A DNA stretch of 64,000 nucleotides from contig NZ_LJYW01000001.1 in assembly GCF_001305515.1 (NCBI RefSeq), positions 730,307 to 794,306 of the forward strand, read 5' to 3'. Below, in pieces: positions 51,876 through 60,540 of the stretch. Position 1 is the first letter of the stretch. The number at the start of each line of letters is the position of its first letter. Made by a program: the position numbers and the translations under genes. The stretch is from Prosthecodimorpha hirschii (lineage in GTDB: Bacteria; Pseudomonadota; Alphaproteobacteria; Rhizobiales; Ancalomicrobiaceae). The notes below the pieces were generated by a model that did no database searches, was not told the DNA's origin, and saw only the letters and a list, made by a program, of their open reading frames with translations.

Positions 51876-54417
51876 CGTGGATCTGACGACCTGCGATCGA
51901 GAGCCGATCCATATTCCAGGCAGCATCCAATCCCATGGCGTTCTCATCGCCTGCAGCGGCGGCGACATGCGGGTGCTCCGCTGCTCCGACAATGCCGAGC
52001 AGGCGCTCGGCCTTGCGTCCGATCCGATCGGCCAACGCCTGGCGGACCTCGTCGGCGAGGCCCTGGTTCACGACCTGAACAACGCCCTGGCGAAGTCCTC
52101 GACGCCGCGCAGACCCTCGCTGATGAGGTCGATCCCGCTCGGGTCGCGCCTCTGGGACATCGCCGTCCACGCGCAGGCCGGGACCGTCATCGTGGAGTTC
52201 GAGGCGGCAAGCGCCGACGCACCCGACTCCACGCTCGAAATAGCCAGGGCGCTGATTGCCCGGACGCAATCCCTCGTCGAACCCAAGACCTTAAGCCAGT
52301 CGGTGCCGCGCCTGCTGCAGGCGTTGCTCGGCTATGACCGTGTCATGCTCTACGAGTTCGCCGCCGACGACTCGGGAAAGGTGATCGGCGAGGCCAAGGT
52401 GCCGCACCTGGAATCGTTTCTCGGCCAGCATTTCCCTGCCGCGGACATCCCGAAACAGGCGCGCGACTTGTACATCAAGAACACGATCCGCGTCATTTCC
52501 GACGCCAGCGGCCCGTCGAGCGCCATCCGCCCCGAGCGGGACGCCTCCGGCGAACCGCTCGACCTTTCCTATGCGCACTTGCGCAGCGTTTCCCCGATCC
52601 ACCTCGAATATCTGCGCAACATGGGCGTCGGAGCCTCGATGTCCATCTCGATCATCGTCAATGGCCGGCTGTGGGGGCTGCTCGCCTGCCATCACTATGC
52701 GCCGAAGGTCCTGACCATGGCGCAGCGGACGGCGGCCGAGCTCTATGGCGATTTTCTATCCCTGCACCTGACGGCGATGCATCACCGGCGGCGCGCGGAG
52801 GCGAGCATTCGAGCCCGTGTCCTGCTCGACAAGATGCTCGCGGAGATGTCGTTCCAACACGATGTCGAGCAGTTTCTTCGGCAATCGCTGCCCACGATCT
52901 CGACGCTCGTGGCGTGCGACGGCGTCGGGCTGTGGCTGAACGGCGTGTGGACGCCATACGGGTCCACGCCGCCGGCGGCCGTCATGCCGCGGCTTGCGAA
53001 GGTCATGTCCGGGCTCGCCCAAAACGCGGTCATGGCCACGCACGCCCTGTTCGACCTCATGCCCAACGCCATGGCGTTCGTCGCCGAAGCCGCCGGCGCG
53101 CTCGTCGTCCCGCTGTCCCAATTGCCGCGCGACTATCTTTTCTTCTTCCGCAAGGAAAAGATCCAAACGCTCGAGTGGGGCGGCGACCCCAACAAGACCT
53201 ATGCGAGCGGCCCGATGGGCGACCGGCTGAGCCCACGCAAGAGCTTTGCGGTGTGGAAGGAGATCGTCAAAGGTCAGTCGGACCCATGGTCGGAAGACGA
53301 CCGCACCACCGCCGAGGCTCTGCTGACCGGGCTGCGGGAGGTCATCCTGCGCCATACCGAAGTATTGGCCGCGGAGCGCAAGCGGGCCGAGGTGCGCCAA
53401 CGTATCCTCAACGACGAACTCAATCACCGCGTGAAGAATATCCTCGCGCTGATCAAATCCTTGGTCAACCAGAAGCCGGACGACCGCGAGACGCTTGAAG
53501 GGTTCATGGGCAGCCTCCGCGGGCGCATTCTTGCCCTGTCCAATGCGCACGATCAGGTGGTTCGCTCCGAGGGCGGCGGCAGCTTGCGTCAGCTTCTCAT
53601 GGCCGAGCTGTCGCCCTACGATGCCAACCAGATTGTGCTGGATGGCCCCGATGTCGGCCTCGATTCGCGGGCCTATTCGGTCATGGCGCTGGTGCTGCAC
53701 GAACTCGCCACCAATGCCGCCAAATATGGCGCCCTCAGCGTCGTCGGCGGAAAGCTCGAAATCGGATTTGCCGCCGAGGAGGATGGCAGTTGCACCATCC
53801 GCTGGGTCGAGAGCGGCGGCCCCCGGGTCCGGTCTCCGACCCGGAAGGGATTCGGCTCCGTCCTGCTCGATCGGAGTGTTCCATTCGATCTCAACGGCAC
53901 GAGCGAGGTCGTCTACGGCGAGAGCGGGGTGTCGGCCAAGATCAACATTCCGGCCCGCTTTCTGATGGAACACCTGCCGGCCCGTGAGCCGGGCGCGGTC
54001 GAGCGACAGCCGAGTGCCGATGCGATCGATTTCCCGAGGTCGAGCGCCCTCCTGGTCGAGGATCAACTGGTGATCGCCCTGGATGTCGAAGAGATGCTTC
54101 GGGGGATCGGCGTCGAGACCTCCGTGACCGTCGCCACCGCCCAGGACGCCCTGAAGGCGATCACCCATTCGGCGCCCGATTTCGCCATCCTGGACGTGAA
54201 TCTCGGCCACGGAACGTCCCTGTCTGTCGCCGAGGAACTGATCCGGCTCAAGGTGCCGTTCATCTTCGCCACCGGCTACGGCGACTCGACCATGATTCCG
54301 GCAGCGATGGGTGCCGTGCCGATCCTGAGAAAGCCCTATACGGAAGACTGCCTGAGAGAGGCGCTGCGACGCGTCGTCGGAACGGACGCCAGGGTCGGCG
54401 TCGACCCGGCGCCCTGA
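51865..54417 (+). CDS. bphP: bacteriophytochrome, HWE histidine kinase with fused receiver
   Basis: 850 aa red/far-red photoreceptor. The N-terminal PAS_2 domain has the biliverdin-binding Cys10 (LTTCDREPIHIPG), then GAF (DIPKQARDLYIKN, LRSVSPIHLEYL) and PHY (LSPRKSFAVWKEIV) domains. The output is a HisKA_2/HWE kinase with H521 (NHRVKN), N-box HELATNAAKYG and the W-x-E motif (RWVES). A C-terminal receiver domain carries phospho-acceptor D777 (AILDVNLG) and the KP motif. Light would alter phosphotransfer from H521 to D777 or another partner. Start at the ATG at 51865, inside the end of bphO. Confidence 0.95.
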   Translation: MASSVDLTTCDREPIHIPGSIQSHGVLIACSGGDMRVLRCSDNAEQALGLASDPIGQRLADLVGEALVHDLNNALAKSSTPRRPSLMRSIPLGSRLWDIAVHAQAGTVIVEFEAASADAPDSTLEIARALIARTQSLVEPKTLSQSVPRLLQALLGYDRVMLYEFAADDSGKVIGEAKVPHLESFLGQHFPAADIPKQARDLYIKNTIRVISDASGPSSAIRPERDASGEPLDLSYAHLRSVSPIHLEYLRNMGVGASMSISIIVNGRLWGLLACHHYAPKVLTMAQRTAAELYGDFLSLHLTAMHHRRRAEASIRARVLLDKMLAEMSFQHDVEQFLRQSLPTISTLVACDGVGLWLNGVWTPYGSTPPAAVMPRLAKVMSGLAQNAVMATHALFDLMPNAMAFVAEAAGALVVPLSQLPRDYLFFFRKEKIQTLEWGGDPNKTYASGPMGDRLSPRKSFAVWKEIVKGQSDPWSEDDRTTAEALLTGLREVILRHTEVLAAERKRAEVRQRILNDELNHRVKNILALIKSLVNQKPDDRETLEGFMGSLRGRILALSNAHDQVVRSEGGGSLRQLLMAELSPYDANQIVLDGPDVGLDSRAYSVMALVLHELATNAAKYGALSVVGGKLEIGFAAEEDGSCTIRWVESGGPRVRSPTRKGFGSVLLDRSVPFDLNGTSEVVYGESGVSAKINIPARFLMEHLPAREPGAVERQPSADAIDFPRSSALLVEDQLVIALDVEEMLRGIGVETSVTVATAQDALKAITHSAPDFAILDVNLGHGTSLSVAEELIRLKVPFIFATGYGDSTMIPAAMGAVPILRKPYTEDCLREALRRVVGTDARVGVDPAP

Positions 54418-54575
54418 CCTTCCTCCGAAGCCGGTCGCCGCGTTGAATTCTTGCCGCATGGCTCGGCATTGCACGGCCGATACGGATCGATTGCGGCGAT
54501 CGGTGCCGGCGGTTCGCCATTGCCGGCGGCCATGCGCCACAGTGGACGATGCCCGATCTGCGCCTGGATGGCGCA

Positions 54576-55163
54576 CTAGAATCCGCGGACGCGCGGCGAT
54601 CGCCGTGATCCATGCATCGCCGGGTTGCCGTGGGTCGCGGCGGGCTGGCGCCCGGTCGACGGCGAGTCCAGACCGACTTCCGGCCTTGCTTCCGCGGGAG
54701 CGGCCCGCCCCGAAACCTCAGCCCGGCCGGCTGATGGCGGACGACGAGAAATGTACCGGCTTTCCGAACGCCACAATTCTTGCAGCAGCCCGTTCGCATT
54801 TTCGGGTGAAAGCGCCGGCGGATCGAAGCTCGGTGTCGACCCGAAACGGATGAACAGCTCCTGAAACTCCGGCGTCGGAGCCGCGAACGCCAGCAGCCAG
54901 CTGGGGAACCGTCGCTCAGAGACATAGGTCAGCGATAACAGCGTCACATCGCGTTGCCTTGCGTCGATGAACATTTCCCCGAGCCTGGCCGACAAAGCGG
55001 TCCGCGGACCTTCGACCGCGTAGAGGAAATATCGTTCGTCGAAAAGCAAGGTTCCGGTCAGACCGGGCGCGCTGCACTCTCGCACTATCGCTTGAACGGT
55101 CTGAGAAACCTGACTCGGCTGCGTCACGTTTGAGCTGTAGAAGACGAGGCGGGCAAGGTTCAT
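54576..55163 (-). CDS. BLUF-domain-like protein with substituted photoactive residues
   Basis: 195 aa. Residues 1-95 follow the BLUF pattern: strand LARLVFYSS, helix, GLTGTLLF, FLYAVEGP, then FIDARQRDV and RRFPSWLL. Compared with the family, the flavin-proximal Tyr (usually L-I-Y-V-S) is Phe8 with a Tyr one position later, the Asn before GITG is Cys, and the Gln of FLQxLEG is Tyr. The C-terminal 80 aa are Pro/Arg-rich and unlike known outputs. So flavin binding or the normal photocycle may be lost. It faces the phytochrome gene tail to tail. Confidence 0.85.
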   Translation of the reverse strand: MNLARLVFYSSNVTQPSQVSQTVQAIVRECSAPGLTGTLLFDERYFLYAVEGPRTALSARLGEMFIDARQRDVTLLSLTYVSERRFPSWLLAFAAPTPEFQELFIRFGSTPSFDPPALSPENANGLLQELWRSESRYISRRPPSAGRAEVSGRAAPAEARPEVGLDSPSTGRQPAATHGNPAMHGSRRSPRVRGF

Positions 55164-55422
55164 AGGATAGGGTGGTCTCTCATTCTTTCTCCAGCATTCG
55201 TAACGCTACGACATGCGCGCCGGTTCCACGACGTAGGATGCATTTCATAAAAATAAATTGAACAAAAATTTACCTTTATCCTAGCCATCTCGACCGCAAG
55301 ACGTAACGCCCGCGAAGTTCGACCGATTGTGGATATCTTTTTCGGTCGCCGAATACGGCCTATAAGCTGCGCTTCTGGCGGCAATGATGTCGGTCTGCAG
55401 GTGAGGCACGGGTTCATTCGGA

Positions 55423-56580
55423 ATGGCAGGGCAATCACGCACATCCCGTTCGGACAACGAACCCTGGCGCATCGGGTTGCTGTTTTCGCGCTCCGGCATC
55501 ATGGAACTGGTCGAGACCGAGCATTTCCGCGGCAGCGCGCTGGCGGTGGAGGAGATCAACCTGGCCGGCGGCGTGCTCGGGCGCGACATCGAGCCGGTCT
55601 GCTACGATCCGGCGACCAGCCCCGATCTCTACCGGCGCTTCGCCGAGCGGCTGATCGTCGAGGACGGCGTCTCGACCATCTTCGGCTGCTGCCTGTCCTC
55701 CGAGCGCAAGGCCATCCTGCCGATCGTCGAGCGGCGCAACGCGTTGCTCTGGTATCCGTCGCTCTACGAGGGCTTCGAATACTCGCCCAACGTGATCTAT
55801 ACAGGAGCGACGCCGAACCAGAATTCGATCCAGCTGGCCCAGTATCTCTTCGCCCATTATGGCAAGAGCCTCTATCTGGTCGGCTCGGACTACATCTACC
55901 CGCGCGAATCGAACCGGGTCATGCGCGAATTCGTCGAGCGCGAGGGCGGCACCATCGCGGCCGAGCGCTACCTGCCGATGGAGCCGGGCGAGGAGCAGCT
56001 GCGCCGGGTCGTCGACGACATCCGCCGGACCCGGCCGGCGGCGGTCTTCTCGACCGTGGTCGGCCGCGGCAGCCGCGAGTTCTACCGCCTGTTCCACGCC
56101 GCCGGGCTCGATCCGGCGACCATGCCGATCGCCAGCCTGACCATGGCGGAGGGCGAGATCCAGGCGATCGGGCCGGAGCTCTGCGTCGGCCACCTGACCT
56201 CGGCGCCCTATTTCTCCAGCCTCGACACGCCCGCGAGCCGGCGCTTCGTCGCCGCCTATCGCAGCCGCTTCGGCGCCGGGTCGGCCGTGACCATGTATGC
56301 CGAGGCGGCCTATTTCCAGATCCACCTGTTCGCCCGCTCCCTCGCCCGGGCCGGCTCGCTCGACACCCAGCGCCTGGTCGATGCCGCGCTCGGGCTGGAG
56401 ATCGAGGCGCCGCAGGGCGCCGTGATGATCGACGCCGACAACCAGCATGCCTGGGTCCGCCCGCGCATCGGCAAGGCCACGGCCGAGGGCGAATTCGCCG
56501 TCGTCTGGGAGGCGCGCCAGCCGATCAAGCCGGACCCCTACCTCGTCAACCACGCCTATGACGACGCCTGGACGGAGTGA
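55423..56580 (+). CDS. amiC: AmiC-like amide sensor / negative regulator
   Basis: 385 aa periplasmic-binding-protein fold (type 1) without a signal peptide, as in AmiC, which binds amides in the cytoplasm and holds AmiR inactive. Signature parts: RIGLLFSRSGIMELVETEHF, AVEEINLAGGVLGR, WYPSLYEGFEYSPNVIYTGA and LVGSDYIYPRESNR. The gene for an AmiR-like antiterminator starts 7 nt after its stop, so they are co-expressed. Alternative: UrtA-like urea binding protein, but the missing signal peptide argues against it. Confidence 0.9.
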   Translation: MAGQSRTSRSDNEPWRIGLLFSRSGIMELVETEHFRGSALAVEEINLAGGVLGRDIEPVCYDPATSPDLYRRFAERLIVEDGVSTIFGCCLSSERKAILPIVERRNALLWYPSLYEGFEYSPNVIYTGATPNQNSIQLAQYLFAHYGKSLYLVGSDYIYPRESNRVMREFVEREGGTIAAERYLPMEPGEEQLRRVVDDIRRTRPAAVFSTVVGRGSREFYRLFHAAGLDPATMPIASLTMAEGEIQAIGPELCVGHLTSAPYFSSLDTPASRRFVAAYRSRFGAGSAVTMYAEAAYFQIHLFARSLARAGSLDTQRLVDAALGLEIEAPQGAVMIDADNQHAWVRPRIGKATAEGEFAVVWEARQPIKPDPYLVNHAYDDAWTE

Positions 56581-56587
56581 GCGGGTC

Positions 56588-57193
56588 ATGAGCACCAACG
56601 CCCTCATCCAGAACCTGCGCAACACGCGCGTCGTCGTGATCCACCCGCCCGACCGCGACGGCGAGGATCTCGTCCGCCAACTGCGCCGCATCGGCGTGCA
56701 GACGAGCACGCAATGGCCGCCGGCCGCGCAGCTGCCGGGGCCGGTCGACGCGATCTTCTTCCTGCTCGACGGCGATCTGAAGAAGTCCATGCCCTGGCGC
56801 ACCGGCGATCAGCCGGCGGCGATCGCCATCGTCGAGTACGAAAACCCGACCATCCTCAAGGCGCTGATCGATTCCAACGCCCATGCGGTACTGGTCCGGC
56901 CGATCCGCCCGTCCGGCGTGCTGTCGACGCTCCTCTTGGCGCTGTCGCAGAAGGGCTACGAGACCCGCCTCAATGCCAAGGTCGCCAAGCTTGAGGAGAC
57001 GCTGAAGACCCGGCGCGAGATCGAGAAGGCGACCCGCATCCTGATGGGCCTGAAGAACATCTCCGAGAACGACGCCTACCAGCTGATCCGCCGCCAGGCG
57101 ACCGCCAAGCGCGTCTCGATCAGCGTGATCGCCTCCTCGATCATCCGCGCCACCGAGATGCTCGACGGCCTGCGGCTCGACGGCGACGGCTGA
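56588..57193 (+). CDS. amiR: AmiR-like ANTAR transcription antiterminator
   Basis: 201 aa. N-terminal pseudo-receiver (TRVVVIHPPDRDGEDLVRQL) without the usual phospho-acceptor triad, a coiled-coil linker (LNAKVAKLEETLKTRREIEK) and a C-terminal ANTAR domain (ATRILMGLKNISENDAYQLI, then RRQATAKRVS). It binds leader RNA and prevents termination when released from AmiC by an inducer. The leader it should act on lies immediately downstream, before the amidase gene. Confidence 0.92.
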   Translation: MSTNALIQNLRNTRVVVIHPPDRDGEDLVRQLRRIGVQTSTQWPPAAQLPGPVDAIFFLLDGDLKKSMPWRTGDQPAAIAIVEYENPTILKALIDSNAHAVLVRPIRPSGVLSTLLLALSQKGYETRLNAKVAKLEETLKTRREIEKATRILMGLKNISENDAYQLIRRQATAKRVSISVIASSIIRATEMLDGLRLDGDG

Positions 57194-57285
57194 CCGGAGC
57201 GGCCGTCCCCGACGGCTCGATCTGCCGACCAGATGGGCAGTTGCTGCCGAAGATTACGGCAGATTATTTTCCGTCCACGTCCGTA

Positions 57286-57422
57286 TTGACAGCGACGGCA
57301 TCCTGTTGTTCCATCGTTGCCGACCCGCTCAGTCGGGCCACGCGGCAGCGTTGCCGCTCCATATAAAAGCTATGCAGCTCTCGCAGCGCACCTGACGGTG
57401 CCGGCGGGAGCTTTTTTGTTTT
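57286..57422 (+). promoter_or_regulatory. ANTAR-type leader: promoter, hexaloop hairpin and intrinsic terminator
   Basis: TTGACA at 57286-57291 with a weak -10 (TTCCAT, 57309-57314). A hairpin CCGAC/GTCGG follows at 57320-57336, then GCGGC-AGCGTT-GCCGC (57342-57357), a hexaloop with A at position 1 and G at position 4, as ANTAR proteins need. A terminator AGCTCTCGC (57376-57384) / GCGGGAGCT (57404-57412) with T6GT4 ends the leader. A second clear hexaloop was not found. Confidence 0.65.
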
Positions 57423-57469
57423 CCGGTTCCGCGTCCTTGCGACGACGGGCCAAGGAGAAGGCTTGTCTC

Positions 57470-58339
57470 ATGGACAAGAGCAGCGCGATTACGATCGCCT
57501 GTATTCAGATGGAACCGTCCTTCGGCGACACCGCGGCCAATGTCGAGGCCTCGGTCCGGCGCATCGGCGAGGCGGCCGACAACGGCGCGCGGCTGATCGT
57601 GCTGCCGGAACTCGCCAATACCGGCTATGTCTTCGCCACCCGCGAGGAAGCCTTCGCGCTGGCCGAGGCGGTGCCGGACGGGCCGAGCAGCCGGCGCTGG
57701 ATGGAGGTGGCCGCCGCGCGCAACCTCTACATCGTCGCCGGCATCACCGAGCGCGACGGCCAGTCGCTCTACAATTCCGCGGTGGTGATCGGCCCTTCCG
57801 GCCATATCGGCACCTACCGCAAGATGCATCTCTGGGGCCAGGAGAACCTGTTCTTCGAGCCCGGCGACCGCGGCTTCCCGGTCTTCGCCACGCCGATCGG
57901 CCGGATCGGCGTCGCCATCTGCTATGACGGCTGGTTCCCGGAAACCTTCCGCCTCCAGGCGCTGCAGGGCGCCGACATCGTCTGCGTGCCGACCAACTGG
58001 GTGCCGATCCCCGGCCAGGCGCCGGACCGGGAGGCGATGGCCAATATCCTGGTCATGGCGGCCGCCCATTCCAACTCGATCTTCATCGCCGCCGCCGACC
58101 GGGTCGGCACCGAACGCGGCCAGCCCTTCGTCGGGCAGAGCCTGATCGCGAGCTACACCGGCTGGCCGGCGGCCGGCCCGGCGAGCCGCGACCGCGAGGA
58201 GATCATCTATGCCGAGGTCGATCTCGGCGAGGCGCGACGCAAGCGGAACTGGAACGATTTCAACCAGATCCTGCGAGATCGCCGCACGGACGTCTATGCC
58301 GAGATGCTCGGCTCGACGGTTCCGCGCGGCTGGTACTGA
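57470..58339 (+). CDS. nitrilase-superfamily amidohydrolase
   Basis: 289 aa C-N hydrolase with the Glu47-Lys118-Cys151 triad (PELAN, YRKMHLW, ICYDGWFPE). It likely hydrolyses an amide or carbamoyl compound to acid and ammonia. Context (AmiC/AmiR before, ABC importer after) fits inducible amide use. It is shorter than classical aliphatic amidase AmiE (about 345 aa) and closer to the omega-amidase/carbamoylase size group. The ATG at 57470 follows AAGGAG. Expression should depend on AmiR reading through the leader terminator. Confidence 0.9.
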   Translation: MDKSSAITIACIQMEPSFGDTAANVEASVRRIGEAADNGARLIVLPELANTGYVFATREEAFALAEAVPDGPSSRRWMEVAAARNLYIVAGITERDGQSLYNSAVVIGPSGHIGTYRKMHLWGQENLFFEPGDRGFPVFATPIGRIGVAICYDGWFPETFRLQALQGADIVCVPTNWVPIPGQAPDREAMANILVMAAAHSNSIFIAAADRVGTERGQPFVGQSLIASYTGWPAAGPASRDREEIIYAEVDLGEARRKRNWNDFNQILRDRRTDVYAEMLGSTVPRGWY

Positions 58340-58369
58340 CCCCCCGAGACGCAGAACGGAGACCTTCCG

Positions 58370-59533
58370 ATGACCCATCCCCATCCCCGGACGATCGGCG
58401 GCCTCGTGCTCGCCGCCTGCCTGCTCGCCTCCCCGGCGCTCGCCGCCGACACCATCACGATCGGCATCCCGGTCGGCCTGTCCGGCGCCAACAGCGTCGT
58501 GGCGCCGTCGGTGGTGCAGTCCGCCGAACTGGCGGTCGAGGAGATCAACGCCAAGGGCGGCATCCTCGGCAAGAAGGTCAAGCTCGAGGTCGCCGATGAC
58601 GGCTCGGGCGCGGCCGGCGCGCAGAAGGCCTTCGACAGCCTGATCTTCCAGAAGAAGGTCGACGTGCTGATCTCGATGGAGACCTCGGCCGCCCGCAATG
58701 CCGGCCTGCCGATCGTCGCCCGCGGCAAGACCCCCTACATCTACACCTCCTTCTACGAAGGCCGCTCCTGCAGCCCGTATCTGTTCGTCAATGCCTGGGT
58801 GCCCGACCAGCAGGTGGCGCCGATCATCGACTATTTCATGAAGGAGAAGAGCGCCAAGACCTTCTTCCTGGTCGGCAGCGACTATGCCTTCGGCCGCGGC
58901 ATGTTGGCCTTCACCAAGAGCTACATCGAGAAGAAGGGCGGCAAGGTGATCGGCGACGAATATGCGCCGATGGATGCCACCGACTGGACCGCGATCATCA
59001 GCAAGATCAAGGCGAGCAATCCGGACGCGCTGGTCACTTCGACGGCCGGCGGCGCGCCGAACGTCACCCTGACCAAGCAGCTGCGCGCGGCCGGCATCAA
59101 GGCGCCCTACGGCAATCTCGCCGTCGACGAGGGCACCGCCAAGGCGATGGGGCCGGATGCCGAGGGCATCTACATCTCCGGCTCCTACCTGACCAACATC
59201 GACAGCGCCGCCAACAAGACCTTCCTGGCCTCGATGGACAAGAAGTTCGGCTCCAACCTGAAGACCCCGAACGACCTGTCGGTGCCGCAATACGAGGCGG
59301 TCTACGCCTACAAGGCCGCCGTCGAGAAGGCGGGCTCGACCGATGCCGCCGCCGTTCTGAAGGCGCTGGCGGAAGTGTCGGTCGACGGCCCGCGCGGCAA
59401 GATCACCATGAGCAAGCAGCGTCATGCGCCGCTGACCATGTATCTCGGCCAGGTCCAGGCCGACGGCGGCATCAAGCTCCTGTCGACCTTCAAGGATGTC
59501 GACCCCGGCGAACAGTGCCCGAACCTGAAGTGA
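58370..59533 (+). CDS. ABC transporter substrate-binding protein, branched-chain amino acid/amide type
   Basis: 387 aa. Signal peptide of about 25 aa (LVLAACLLASPALAAD, cleavage after ALA), then a type 1 binding protein fold: ITIGIPVGLSGANSVVAPS, VEEINAKGGILGKKV, SFYEGRSCSPYLFVNA and FLVGSDYAFGRG. It captures the substrate in the periplasm for the importer encoded downstream. GGAGA lies before the ATG. It resembles the AmiC-like protein in fold, so the ligands may be related. Confidence 0.93.
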   Translation: MTHPHPRTIGGLVLAACLLASPALAADTITIGIPVGLSGANSVVAPSVVQSAELAVEEINAKGGILGKKVKLEVADDGSGAAGAQKAFDSLIFQKKVDVLISMETSAARNAGLPIVARGKTPYIYTSFYEGRSCSPYLFVNAWVPDQQVAPIIDYFMKEKSAKTFFLVGSDYAFGRGMLAFTKSYIEKKGGKVIGDEYAPMDATDWTAIISKIKASNPDALVTSTAGGAPNVTLTKQLRAAGIKAPYGNLAVDEGTAKAMGPDAEGIYISGSYLTNIDSAANKTFLASMDKKFGSNLKTPNDLSVPQYEAVYAYKAAVEKAGSTDAAAVLKALAEVSVDGPRGKITMSKQRHAPLTMYLGQVQADGGIKLLSTFKDVDPGEQCPNLK

Positions 59534-59547
59534 GGGCCTGACGGGTT

Positions 59548-59577
59548 CGCGCGCCGCGGGTCCCGCCGCGGCGCGCG
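59548..59577 (+). terminator. 12-bp GC stem-loop after the binding-protein gene
   Basis: CGCGCGCCGCGG and CCGCGGCGCGCG form a perfect 12-bp stem with a 6-nt loop, 15 nt after the stop. Without a T-run it probably protects the upstream message and lowers downstream expression, giving excess binding protein over permease. Two copies of CCGGATCAGGCTGG follow at about 59636 and 59652. Confidence 0.55.
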
Positions 59578-59703
59578 ACTCCTGCTGCCGGCCATCGGCC
59601 GGATGCGGCGCGCGACCCTTGCTGCCGGCCCTCCCCCGGATCAGGCTGGGGCCGGATCAGGCTGGAGCGCGGCGACGCCCCGAAGAGAAGGCAAACCGAC
59701 CGG

Positions 59704-60540
59704 ATGACCGCACTTCTGCTCGATGTCGTGACCACCGCCGCGATCCTGTTCGCGGTCGCCTCCGGGCTGCTCTTGGTCTTCGGCGTCATGAAGATCATCA
59801 ACTTCGCCCATGGCGGCCTGATCACGCTCGGCGGCTACGCGGCGCTGATCACCACCCAGCTCGGCCTCAATCCCTGGTTCGGCATTCCGATGGCGGCCCT
59901 GTTCGGTGCCGTCGCCGGCACGCTGATCGAGCGCGTCGTGGTGCGCCCGCTCTATGCCCGGCCGCTCGACGCGATCCTCGCCACCTGGGGCCTCGGCATC
60001 ATCATCGGCCAGACCATCGTGCTGGTCTTCGGCCGCGAGGTGCAGTTCGCCGCCGCCCCGCTCGGCGGCACGATCGACCTCCTCGGCGAGAGCTATTCGC
60101 TCTACCGCATCGTCATGGTGCCGATCGCCATCCTGCTCGGCCTCGGCATCGCGCTCCTGCTGAACGGCACCCGGCTCGGCCTGGCCACGCGCGCGGTGAT
60201 CATGAACGAGGACCTGGCGCGCGGCCTCGGCATCGATTCGACCTGGGTCCGCTTCGTCACCTTCGCGCTCGGCTCGGCGCTCGCGGCAGTCGCCGGCGCG
60301 CTGATCACGCCGCTGTCGAGCGTCGATCCGAACATGGGCGTGCCGTGGCTCGTCAACGCCTTCATGCTGGTCCTGGTCTCCGGCACCTCGCTCGCCAGCC
60401 TCGCCGCCGCCTGCCTGGTGCTCGGCGGTGCGCAGGTGATCGTGTCGAGCCTCTACAGCCCCGTCCTCGGCGGCATCACGATCGCGCTCTTGGCGGCGAT
60501 CATCCTCCGCACCCGTCCGCAAGGCTTCGCCCGTGGCTGA
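59704..60540 (+). CDS. ABC transporter permease, LivH type
   Basis: 278 aa integral membrane protein with about eight helices. The family signature FGVMKIINFAHGGLITLGGY lies in the first third, and EDLARGLGIDS is the coupling-loop region. It pairs with the LivM-like half of the next protein. It overlaps the next gene by 8 nt. Confidence 0.93.
   Translation: MTALLLDVVTTAAILFAVASGLLLVFGVMKIINFAHGGLITLGGYAALITTQLGLNPWFGIPMAALFGAVAGTLIERVVVRPLYARPLDAILATWGLGIIIGQTIVLVFGREVQFAAAPLGGTIDLLGESYSLYRIVMVPIAILLGLGIALLLNGTRLGLATRAVIMNEDLARGLGIDSTWVRFVTFALGSALAAVAGALITPLSSVDPNMGVPWLVNAFMLVLVSGTSLASLAAACLVLGGAQVIVSSLYSPVLGGITIALLAAIILRTRPQGFARG

Noticed and set aside
52756-54576. 606-codon minus-strand frame opposite the phytochrome gene
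   Set aside because: Antisense shadow in GC-rich DNA; the plus strand encodes a complete PAS-GAF-PHY-kinase-receiver protein.
57245-57270. CTGCCG-AAGATTA-CGGCAG followed by ATTATTTT as the second ANTAR hairpin
   Set aside because: It lies upstream of the likely promoter and has a 7-nt loop; it better fits a terminator for amiR.
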